NCBI RefSeq assembly: GCF_902459465.1
Contig: NC_047067.1
Coordinates: 11,296,840 to 11,360,839, forward strand
Length of the DNA: 64,000 bases
Origin: Asterias rubens
Taxonomy: Eukaryota > Echinodermata > Asteroidea > Forcipulatida > Asteriidae
Reading direction: 5' to 3'
Of the stretch, positions 43,601-53,600 are shown one piece after another. The position numbers were made by a program, and so were the translations under genes. The first letter of the stretch is position 1, and each line of letters opens with the position of its first letter. Under the pieces are notes generated by a model, which had not been told where the DNA came from, did no database searches, and saw only the letters and a program-made list of their open reading frames with translations.

Positions 43601-46600
43601 AGTAAACTCGCGACAGGATGAGTCTGATGGCGGTCCTGTGTTTTGTTTTAAATTGAATGTTTATACTTCACTGCGTAATATTTTTGCTCTGATGGCTGAT
43701 ATTTTTTATTTTGTTACTTGGACTTAAATTTTTGCTCTCTACATACCCGTTCTCTTCTTTCTGACCCCTGACCTGTTACTATACATTTTTAAATGTCAGT
43801 CTGTTCATTTGTTAACTATTATATCATGTTACCTGTCCTTTTTTGATGAATTACTAGTTCACTCTCCTGTAGTGTATGTCTGTATGATTGATTCATATTT
43901 TTGGCCAAACAAATAATAATAATAATAATAATGATGTGCTGTCTGCTGTGATTTATTTGTTTGATTGGTCGAGTGTCATGGCCGAGGGGTCTAGTGCATC
44001 GCACTCAAGTTCTGGGCCCAATTTCATGGCTCTGCTTACCGTAAGCACAGAATTGGCGGTTACGGAAGCAGGGAATTCTGTGCTTACGGCAAGCGTATTT
44101 CACGGGTTAGCGGCGAATTTGGGCTTCTGCGCGTGCATACTTCACGTTACTAGGCATTCTACGCTTACTAGGCTAGCGCAGAAATTCGGCGCTTGCACGT
44201 AAGGGGGGAATCGCGATCGTAACTGATAATTCGGCGGTAAGCAGAGCCATGAAATTGGGCCCTGGTGTTGTCGGAGTGTGGGTTCAGATCCAGCTCATGG
44301 CATTTTGTGTCCTTGAATTAGACAATTTTGATTTGCTTTGTTCTTTAGATGGGGCTTGTAGTGTAATGCACATTGCTAAATCCAGTGCACTTATTTTTAA
44401 GAGAAAAGGCCTGTCTGCATATTTCTGACATGAAGAGCTGCAGATTGCCAAAAGTCACTCTTTCAAGTGCTTTATAAGTAGATCTCATTGTTCAAACTTG
44501 GTTTACCTGTCATTAAAGTAATTAGTGCTTTATTTTTGACACAGAATATTGAATGAACTATTGCATGCATACTTTGAATTCGTTACAGGTGCAAACCTTA
44601 GCTTGGCATCCATTTGAAGGTCAGTCTCTTGCAAGTGGCAGCTTCGACATGTAAGTCAATAAAACAACTTTAGAAACCAAGTTAGCCAAGAAAACTTCTT
44701 CATGTTTATTCTGCAATGAATCACCAAAATCTCCCTTAAAGCCAGTGGACACTTTCGGTAAAACGTATTGTCCAAAGGCCCACACTTCTTGTATCACAAC
44801 TTATATATAAAACAACAAACCTGTGAAAATTTAGGCTCAATCGGTCATCAGAGTCGGGAGAAATTAACGGGAAAACCCACCCTTGTTTCTGCACGTTTCG
44901 CCGTGTCATGACATGTGTTTGAAATAAATAGGTAATTCTCGATATCGAGAATTTATAATTGTTTTAATGTTTTCTCAAAAAGTAAAGCATTTCATGGAAT
45001 ATTATTTCAAGAGAAGTCTTTCACCATTACCTTCTGTAAACCCTGTAAGTTATTTGTAAATCTGTGAACTTTTAATTTTTTTTCTGTTTCGAAAGTGTCC
45101 AATGGCTTTAAGATTCCCATGTTACTTTTATTTCAAAACATACTTGCTCATGGCTTAGTCTCCTTCCCACAATGCAAGTGTGTTTTATACATTAGAGCAG
45201 GGCAAATTCATTTGTTCGTGATGTATTTTATTTCCAATATTTTTGTTTCAGGTCGGTGAAAGTGTTCGACTGTCGTAGTCCAAAGGACAGCTTCAAGTCA
45301 TGGACGCTGGACGGTGAGATTGAAAGAGTCATCTGGAATCAATTTCAACCTTTTCATCTTTTGGTTAGTTCCTTGTTTCTGCCTCCTCCTGTCTAGTCTT
45401 GACGCAAGACGTTCTTATGTCGCATGACAACTCTGCCAATAGAGGGCGTTTCTAAATCTGAATTATTTAGTTGGCAAAGCCTAATGCTTCCGCTAATGGT
45501 TTCGCAATGACCCAGGGGAATGGAGGCAATCGCCTTTGTTGCCTCCGTGAAGTATCAGGCCTGCACCCTGACTGTCCCAACTGATCACCGCAGTAAGTGT
45601 CATGGTTTTCTTTGATCAGCCCCAAATTAAAGGAACACGTTGCCTTGGATCGGTCGAGTTGGTCTTTGAAAAGCGTTTGTAACTGTTTGTTATAAAATGC
45701 ATATGATTAGGAAGATATTTTAAAAGTAGAATATAATGATCCACACAAGTAACACTCGAAATTGCGTCACATTTTTTACTCCCATAAATGACTATGTTAG
45801 TTCGCAAAGTAAAAAGAAAACCACGCAATTTGAGGCAAATGTGTGTGGATCATTGTACTCTACTTTTAAATTATCTTTCTACCCATATGCATTTTATAAC
45901 AAACGGTTACAGACGCTTTTCAAAGACCAACTCGAATGATCCAAGGCAACGTGTTCCTTTAACAGTTACTTTCTCAGTTTAATAGATGTTAAATTTGCAT
46001 CGGAGATAAAGAACATTAATTTTTTAGTTTTACCCATGAACACTGATGTGTTAGCACTGGATACTCAGTACTTTCCTGAGTTCTGTGCAAAAAAAAAATC
46101 ACAGGCATATTACTAGGGTGGGATTCGAGCCCACGACCTTTGCAATTCTAGCGCAGTGTCTTACCAACTAGACTTTTTCAGTGTTTGACTTTAACTTTTC
46201 CCAATCTACAGGCTAGCACAGATAAAGGATTTGTAAACTGCATGGACGTCAGAATGGAAAAATCTATCTTCACACTCAAAGCACACGGGTCTGCCGTGAC
46301 AGCACTGAGTCTGAGCTCAGAAGTACCATCCTGTCTGGTAACGGCCTCATCAGATTATGAATACAAGATCTGGGACATTAAGGTGAGAAGGTTTTATTTA
46401 GATGTTCAAGCATTCAGCCCGGAACACATTTTTTTTTCTTTTTTTTCGTTTTGTCCCTTCTTAAATACTTCTTTTTCTTCTTCTTCCCTTCAGTTCTCCT
46501 TCAATAGCTATAATATATGTAGATTTTGGTAATCCCAATTTGGAGGCGGTATCGGTCTGAATCTTCTTGGATCACCACCATTTTTAACCATCTTTGTAAA

Positions 46601-48231
46601 TCTTGTTTTTTAATATTGGTATTTTATATTTAATAGTTTTCTTATGTTTGTTTAACTCTTTAATTTGTATATTTTATCTCTATGTAATTTGACTGCAATT
46701 CAGCCTTTGGCTGCAATTCGTTGTTTTAATTTTAATTGTCTTGGCTTTTACTTCCTTGCTTGTCTTGCCTTTCCTTTTAATCACCCTAGGTGTCCTTTTT
46801 TTGACAAATGTATATTCAGTCTAGTGCCTTTTTAAAGTCTATTTTCTGAGTTACTTTGTACTGTTTAAATTTGTTATTGTAAATTTCTAATGAATTTTTA
46901 ATTGATTTAATGTAAATTTTGATGCAATTCAGTCTTCCGATTGTGAAGTCTTTTATAATAAATAAACCATTTATCTATCTTTAAGAAACAATTTCAAATC
47001 AAATCACAACAAAACTAACGAGACTATCCTCTTTCTTCATTTTCAGGACAACAAACCGTCGTTAATCGTTTCCAAGGACCCCAAGATGGGATCGATAAAC
47101 TGCGTCCATTGTAATCCCAACTCGCCGTTTATCTTTGGGCTCGGTGGAGAGCGGGACGGACTGAGACTTGTAGACATCACATCTCATGCACCAGGTAAAT
47201 GGCACTGTTAGAAAACTATGTGGTGGTTTTACTTTTAAGATGCTAGGTCTGATTATTGGACCATTTGACACAAATATTAAATGTCTGGTTTTATAGATTT
47301 GAGAAAGTCACAAGCACTTTATAAAAACTGCATATTAGTATGTACAGTAGTGACCTGGTTTGACCTTGCTTGCTGTCTCACCCAGGAGTTCAAATACAAA
47401 GTGCGAACTATTATGAATCCGTCTTAAAGGCAGTGGACACTATTGGTAATTGTCAAAGACCAGTCTTGTCACTTGGTGTATCTCAATCTATGCATAAAAT
47501 AACAAACCTGTGAAAATTTGAGCCCAATCCGTCATCGAAGTTGCGAGATAATGATGAAAGAAAAAACACCCTTGTCACAGGAAGTTGTGTGCTTTTAGAT
47601 GCTTGATTTCGAGACCTCAAATTCTAAATCTGAGGTCTCGAAAACAAATTCGTGAAAAATTACTTCTTTCTCGAAAACTACATTACTTCAGAGGGAGCCG
47701 TTTCTCACAATGTTTTATACTATCAACCTCTCCCCATTACTCGTTACCAAGTGAGGTTTTATGCTGATAATTATTTTGAGTATTTACCAATAGTGTCCAC
47801 TGCCTTTAATGATTGTTTATTTATGATGATAGTAAATTTTACAATAGTATGTTTACATTTTGTTTATTTATTTACTATTCCTGAAGTCCGAACACCTAGT
47901 TTTGTTTATCCTTATATAAAGTGGAATTCAACTTTGCAGCATTGTCAAGTAATTTCTTTTTGTCAGTCATAAGGGCAAACTCTTGAGTTTTGTTTTCTTC
48001 TAACTCTGTTTCTTGACACACTATTTTTTTCTTTCAGTACATAGACATTTCAGTAAACGGCAACGCCTGCAGCCTACTCCATCCACCACATCAGAGACTG
48101 ACCAATCATCATCAAGCACACAACAGGCCAGTACATCACACAGCACTGATGTCACCATGGAAACCAGTGAAGCTGTACCCGACATCTCATCAAAGAAAAA
48201 GAAGAACAAAAAGAAACAACTGCAAACATAG
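37673..48231 (+). CDS. PWP1: PWP1, WD40 ribosome-biogenesis factor (complete, 12 exons)
   Basis: PWP1 is a nucleolar/chromatin WD40 protein that supports rRNA transcription and 60S assembly. Exons: 37673-37765, 38537-38729, 38910-38995, 39298-39397, 41027-41134, 41476-41591, 43321-43485, 44589-44650, 45252-45363, 46212-46382, 47047-47194, 48038-48231; GT/AG borders throughout, total 1,548 nt, 515 aa (human 501). The N-terminus has the family match [15 protein letters not shown]. The acidic motif [12 protein letters not shown] (77-88) is diagnostic, and [12 protein letters not shown] follows. WD repeats end in IDVWNLD, IGLWDMN, VKVFDCR, YKIWDIK and LRLVDIT. The C-terminus is Ser/Thr-rich and ends in a Lys-rich stretch (KKKKNKKKQ), probably a nuclear signal. 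A good acceptor (ttttcccacag) ~100 bases before the ATG suggests an untranslated first exon. Introns are loaded with foldback repeats. Confidence 0.96.
37830..38200 (-). repeat. tRNA-derived SINE, minus strand (PWP1 intron 1)
   Basis: On the minus strand the head reads ggcctagcgactagtaagag with B-box ggttcgaatcc, followed by a long tail containing ccattggtcccatgtgttgt and gtgctacagcaccttg. A plus-strand relative is at ~54,500-54,890 and a tail-only relative at 19.0 kb. Confidence 0.65.
39586..39960 (+). repeat. Two downstream duplicates of the PWP1 exon 4 end and donor
   Basis: Exon 4 ends gcagtctggaagtctatg before gtatgattac. Near 39,588 the text gacgtaagctctcatgaagt + ctatg + gtatgattac repeats it, and near 39,760 gcagtcttgaagtctgag + gtatgatta repeats it again, so two decoy donor sites exist. 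The sequence between them is also duplicated (agcgggtttattttgtaact / agcggatttattttgtaatt). Confidence 0.7.
40025..40930 (+). repeat. ~290 bp tandem repeat, two units plus a partial third (PWP1 intron 4)
   Basis: Each unit holds gcgcattgagacgttattgt, gcttgaagtgta, cctcgggcggttcaggcggt and ggtagaggttgatattgtgt. Unit 2 starts after a family C element inserted at 40,325-40,557. The third unit (from ~40,835) is shortened. The gcgcattgagacg...gaactagttgttatt end looks like a LINE 3' terminus. Confidence 0.75.
40325..40557. repeat. Foldback MITE family C, copy 3
   Basis: Runs from gggcccaatttcatagcgct to gcttagcagctcta and interrupts the tandem units of intron 4. Confidence 0.8.
41240..41405. repeat. 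Palindromic repeat with aaagggcc / ggccttt-like ends
   Basis: Starts aaagggccagtcacactgca and ends tctttttcgggccttaa, with inner aacgataacg / cgttctcgttttcgttctc partners. A single copy in PWP1 intron 5. Confidence 0.4.
41624..41718. repeat. Family A MITE, ends-only derivative
   Basis: Both termini (ggcactggacactgttggta; accaaacgtgtccagtacct) with almost no interior. Confidence 0.7.
41788..41818 (+). repeat. (AAT)n microsatellite
   Basis: Nine or more ata/aat triplets in PWP1 intron 6; a C-run follows at ~42,006. Confidence 0.9.
42266..42822 (+). repeat. 23-bp minisatellite inside a dispersed repeat (PWP1 intron 6)
   Basis: About 24 units of the type gtgctcgcaagctttcaagc + ttt, with variants using cacgctcg and shorter forms. 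Because 23 is not a multiple of three, all three forward frames stay open for hundreds of bases; none is a gene. Flanks on both sides match the dispersed repeat at 15,045-15,540. Confidence 0.9.
42868..43015. repeat. Foldback MITE family E, copy 2
   Basis: Starts ggggctgatttcacaaagca and ends gatctttgtgaaatcggccc, inverted copies. A family C element follows after three bases. Confidence 0.8.
43019..43263. repeat. Foldback MITE family C, copy 4
   Basis: Complete copy from tgggcccaatttcatagcgc to gcagctctatgaaattgggt, ending ~57 bases before PWP1 exon 7. Confidence 0.85.
44012..44266. repeat. Foldback MITE family D, copy 1
   Basis: Starts gggcccaatttcatggctct and ends agagccatgaaattgggccc, exact inverted termini. 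The interior is rich in gcttacggt/gcgcttac words. Second copy at 49.34 kb. Confidence 0.85.
44736..45112. repeat. Foldback MITE family B, copy 3
   Basis: Full copy in PWP1 intron 8. The centre is ttctcgatatcgagaa, which differs from the ttaac form of copy 2 but stays palindromic. Confidence 0.85.
45629..45962. repeat. Foldback MITE family F, copy 1
   Basis: Ends taaaggaacacgttgccttg and caaggcaacgtgttccttta are exact inverted repeats. The whole ~330 bp folds as one palindrome. PWP1 intron 9. Confidence 0.9.
45975..46180 (-). repeat. tRNA-derived SINE, minus strand (PWP1 intron 9)
   Basis: On the minus strand a head with aaagtctagttggtaagaca and B-box gggctcgaatccc, then gtaatatgcctgtgatttt and a tail as in the 6.8-7.2 kb copies. 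Ends ~30 bases before exon 10. Confidence 0.65.
46560..46985 (+). repeat. Probable LINE 3' UTR remnant
   Basis: AT-rich, without ORF, containing tgcaattcagcctttggctg twice in variant form and ending ataataaataaaccatttat followed by ctatctt, like a CR1-type tail. PWP1 intron 10. Tentative. Confidence 0.35.
47424..47809. repeat. Foldback MITE family A, copy 12
   Basis: Full-length copy with well-kept ends (ttaaaggcagtggacactat and atagtgtccactgcctttaa) and centre, in PWP1 intron 11. Confidence 0.85.
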
Positions 48232-49342
48232 AAGTAAACTTGCACCATATTGTAAAAGTTTTTATTTTATTGAAGTAAAATAGTTGCAAATTCCTTGCAC
48301 AATTTACTGTACATTTATAAACTATAAAATGATCAAGTCTTTGTAATTGTAATATTTTGAGTTGGAGACCACTTGAGTTCACTTCAAGATTCCAGTTCAA
48401 TCTTTAACGGTGGCTACCACTTCCTGCAGATGGTTTGTTTATTATTACATGTAGCTGAAGTTTTCTGAACTGGCGACTTACGGCAGATGTTTTTTTTTAA
48501 TACCAGGTACAGTTTCACAGTACCCTGAATTTTTTTCAGTGAATATCCATGTGTGAACTTTGTATTGTGCTGCATGCACATGCATGCACCTTCTGTGCTC
48601 TGATTTGTTTTTCTCCTGTACTAAGGAGAGCACATTTTCCTTTTTCCAGTGGTTGTTGTAAACAAATACAAATATTGGCATATAAGAAAGTATTTGATTC
48701 AATTGGAGGCAAGTTTGAGCATTCCGATATTCAAGTATGCAATGATGGTGGGTTATCATGATTTCTTCTATGCACTTTATGTACTTGAAATTGAGTCTAC
48801 ACCACGGAATCGTCATCGCCGATTGATCATCTGGGGTTATTTGAGCCTGGTTTTGTCAAGGTGACGTCTGCTTCATGACATTGTCTTTTAGAATTCCTCA
48901 ATTAAAGTAAACAAAGCAAATGCTGAAAGTTCATTTGCAGGACAAGCAAATTGCTGTATTAAGTTTGTATTGGAACTTTGCATAGGGCACAAAAGCACAG
49001 GGCACTACGACATTTGTCATGGGTGCCCTTGGTGATTTCAAGGCCTAGTTGAAGGGAAGGTTATAAGTCTGAAATCCATATCATACATGCTTTAATTATT
49101 AGTAAGATTCAATCTGAGAGCTTCTTAAAAAATGCTGTTTAATACAAGAAATTGTAAAGAGGTGATCTATGAAAATAACCATTTAGAAACATTATTCAAT
49201 TTGATGAAAATTGATAATACACTCTTAAAATCTGGCAACTTTTCCATGGTGAGTTGATAGGAAAAAGTTGAGTGCTTATTATAGCAGTAGTTATGACCTT
49301 GTCTAACCGACTAAGGCTATGGCTGCAACAACAATGTTTAAG
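48232..49342. other. PWP1 3' flank / convergent intergenic region
   Basis: Presumably begins with the PWP1 3'UTR; there is no AATAAA near the stop. No other gene is seen. Confidence 0.45.
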
Positions 49343-49527
49343 ACCGAGCCAAATTTCATGGCTCTGCTTTCCCTGAGCAACGAATTGGTGCTTACAGAAA
49401 CAGGAATTACATCAAGCATATTTCACAGGTTAGCACAACATTTTTGCTTGTGCATACTCCACGTTACTAGCTACTCTTAGCTAGCCAGAAATTGGTGATA
49501 AGCAGAGCCATGAAATTGGGCCCAGGA
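49343..49527. repeat. Foldback MITE family D, copy 2
   Basis: Starts gagccaaatttcatggctct and ends agagccatgaaattgggccc; shorter interior than copy 1. Confidence 0.8.
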
Positions 49528-50677
49528 CGTTCCAGCAATCCAAGCACAGCGCCACCCGAAGCCATCAAACTAAGCCTTGCCTACATGTAAAATCACTCGC
49601 AAGATGGTATGTTCCTCAGTTTGTTTAAATAATGGAGGATAAATAAACATGTATTTGCATCAATAATTTATTTCTAAAAACCTCTTTAATAGTGGCATAG
49701 CCAAGGATTCAAATACTTGGATCAAGTCCGATACTTTAACAAAGGAAATGCTTGTTACCGCTGTGAGTAACATTTTTGATATATAATATTTTCTTAAAAT
49801 AAATTGCCCCTATAAAAATCTTGCTGGACCCGACCGTCCTACTTGCTCATAATTATTTCAACGAATAAAACTCCTGATGTTGTGACGACGATCTCAATTA
49901 CTTCGATCCTTCCTTTGTTAAAATTCTGTTTTTGTTTTCCTCCAAGCTAATGTCTTTCGGGTAGCTTTTTTAACTTATTGACCAACTGGCCCTAAAAAGA
50001 CGCCATTTCTCTGCAAACCTGAGATACAAGTACCGAGTGTAGAACTCGATACCTGAAAATTCAGGCCCACAAATCGACTTACACTAAGCCTTGGTGATTA
50101 GTGTCGTAGTTGCGACTGTTGTATGCTTAGTCAAGTTGCGGTTACTGTTTTTCAACTACTCGGGTAATCATGCCGCCATGACTACATGTACTACAAAAAT
50201 AGTCCTTGTTTGGTTAACCAATTGTTTCTCTCACGACTAATCACGACAACGTAATTTACTCACGAATCACAATCGGACATCAGTGACACAATCCTCCAAT
50301 CCCTTCAGCATGAATTTTACTATATTGCGGCTGTGTGTGGCAAACAGTATGCTGTAATACATGAATTGAATGCATCTTGGGAATGAAAAATTAGTCGTGA
50401 CTAGCATCAAAGTTGTGACTATTTGAGGCGCGACTAGTTGAGAAGTAAATTTCGCTTGTCGCCCAGGTCTAATTGTCATGTTGCACCTCTGGTTCCAGTG
50501 GCTGTCCAACAGTCTCTTTGTAGGCGATGACTAATTCTGCTTGTAGCAAATTAAACTAGCATCAGTTCAGAGGTCACAGTTGGTGTTCGGGAAGTTCACT
50601 GGTGACCGGCATCACCCATATACACGATACTATCCTGCTATATTTACAGTCATTGCTTATTAACTTAAAAAAAAATC
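49528..50677. other. Intergenic, 3' of the RWD-RING gene
   Basis: Holds scattered pieces such as gactagttgagaagt and gtcgcgac-type words but no defined gene or repeat. The 3'UTR of the minus-strand gene must lie here. Confidence 0.4.
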
Positions 50678-53600
50678 CTATTGCAAAAAGTCTGTTACTT
50701 CTTCGAGCTCTCGTTGCCGTGCTTGATGGTGGGCCCATCTGTCTTCCGCTAGCTTGGGCGTCACATTCCATTTATTGTGATAAAGTCTCTTCCCACATTT
50801 CGGACATTTCTTTCCTCCTGTGAATTAAAAAGTTTTAACTCTTAAATATCAATTCTTTTATGGTGTTAAAATTATTTGTGCACAGTATTTTCGTACAGAG
50901 TACCATTCTTAAAGGAACACGTTGCCTTGGATCGGTCGAGTTGGTCTATAAAAAAAACATTTGTAACTGTTTTTTATAAAATGCATATGGTTGGAAAGAT
51001 GTTTTAGAAGTAGAATGCAATAATCAACACAAGTTTATTTGAAATTGCGTTGCCTCGAAATTGCGTGGTTTTCCTTTTACTGTGCGAACTAACCCGGTCG
51101 GCCATTTATGGGAGTCCAAAATTTGACTCCCATAAATGGCCGACCGTGTTAGTCGACGAGGTAAAAGGAAAACCTTGCAATTTCAAGGCATGTTTGTGTG
51201 GATCATTGTATTCTACTTTTACAACATCTTTCTACCCATATGCATTTTATAAAAAAACGATTACAAACGCTTTTCAAAGACCAACTCGACCGATCCAAGG
51301 CAACGTGTTCCTTTAAAGAGTGTGTTAAACTAAAACTATTTGAGCTTTAAGGAGATCAACAAAATTATTCATGTTTAATTATGGGCCATTATTGCTGAAA
51401 TGGGGGCCAGGTTTCCAAACTATTTGTGTCATGGGGCGATGCAATATGTTGAATGGCCTTTGGATTGTGTTATTTCTCACTCCTTATCATTAGCTGTGTC
51501 TCAGACCAATGCAAGGTGGACAATATTTAAAATCTGTGCTGGGCAGCAATGTATGTTGCTCGAGAGTGCTGGGCAAAAATTATTAGCTTGTGACAGGCCC
51601 GCCCAGCACCACCCACCGTGGCTACAACACTGGGTGCAAGTCTTTAACAATTACCAATGATGCGCTTACATGCCACACTACGACCTGGTGTTTTTTTTCT
51701 TCAATTTTCAAATATGTGGAATAGGTACATTTGTGGGGGCTCTTTGTCTCGGCACAATAATTTGCAATAATCAACTCCTCCATTGATTGTTAATTGGAGG
51801 AGGAACATGTGAGCGACCCTAATCTTTTTACCTGTAAACGGTGGCGTTGTCATGTAGTCGTCTAAGCAACCGTGATGGAATAAGTGCCCACAGTACATCC
51901 ATTCTACATGCCTTCCATGCATAGGTTCATTCACAACATGCTGGTGGAGAGTAGGAAAAGTATGATTTTGACTGGAAGTGTACAAATTTAGGGGTTTGAA
52001 CCCTCTCCCCCCCCCCCCAAAGTCTCTCGCCCACAAATGTGTAAACACCAGCAATCAAGGATCCCCTATTGTTCCGTTTGTACTGTAACTTTTTGGCAAC
52101 AATGAATGTCTCATCCATACATACATTATTAGATGCAATGTATACTTGGTATTTTTGTGAAAACGAATCCACAGTCTTATTACTCAGGTAGGATGACCTA
52201 CAAACTTTGCCAGTCTAGTGCAGATGTCTTGCCACTAGACCACCAAGCTTACCTGGCACCTAGACACAGTCCAAATCCTATTTTTAGCAGTTGGGTACCA
52301 CAATGATTTGAGTAGATGTTTAAACAGCTACCTGAGCGGAATGTTTTTAACAGAAATTGTATTTTTACTTGTTTATAATGCACTTGTTCTCCATTTTAAT
52401 GTAATTTTGATATGTGTACACTTCTGAACTTTTCGTAATTATCGAGTAAAAAATCAGGCCCCTACCTAAAGGTTTTTTGAAAAACTAAAAACACTTCTGC
52501 CGTTGAGAGCGGGCGTCAAAGGACAATGCCGCTGACGTCATTTGTGGGAGTTTGCTTTGTTATACATCCATGCTGCAACAAAGTGGCTTTATCTACTTAT
52601 GACGTTTGGAGAGTGATTACGTAACGGGGCTTTTCGCAAATCTCGCAGAAAAGCTCTGGACAAGGGCATACAAAATGATTGTTTTTTTACACAATTGAAA
52701 CCTATTTATAATCATATGACTCGATTTCCTTATTCATCGAAAATATTTTAAGTGGAATTCAGCAAAGTTCACGACTTGACATTTTCGTTCAAGCAGGTCT
52801 TTAACATGCATTCAGGAAATATAGTTTGTGTGTTGAACCTGTACAATTTGGGGGTTCACTAAGGTACACCATTGGTAATTTTGGTATTTTTCAAAGACCA
52901 GTGTTCTCCCTTGGTGTATCTCAACATAGGCATAAAATAACAAACCTGTGAAAATTATAGCTATAGAGAAAATGATGAAAAGAAAAAACACCCTTGTTGG
53001 ACGAATTGATGTGCTTTCAGATAGGACTAAAAGACTTCTAGCTGGAAGTCTTTTATTATTTTAGTGAGAAATTACCTCTATTTCAAAATCTATGCTACTT
53101 CAGAGTGAGTCGTTTCCCACGATGTTTTATGCTGTCAACAGCTCTCCAATGCTCGTTACCAAGTCAGTTTTTAAGTTAATATTTGTTTTGAGTAATTACC
53201 AAACGTGTACCTTCCCTTTAAAACTGTTTACACAAAACTTTCAGACTGATTTATTTCTTTTTCTCTGTTTGCAATCATCGCCACTATCTCCGTTTTATCC
53301 CTTGTGTGCATTTAAAGCAATAATAACCGACACAGATTTTACGCAAACTTCCAAACTCACCTCTGGTTTCTTAGGGAAGGCCTTCTCATTACATAAATGA
53401 CATATTTCTACGGGGTATTTGCGTACACAGTCGGTGACCAAGAATTTACACACTGGCTGGAGAGAGGGCTTGAACTGGAATGGTGGGTCTCTGAGAGGAA
53501 AACATTTCATTCATCCATTCATTTTTGTTGCTGTTTTCTTAAGCAAGTGAACACTGTAGTCGGCTGAAAGTTTTACAGATAACCTTTATCCTATCTTTCT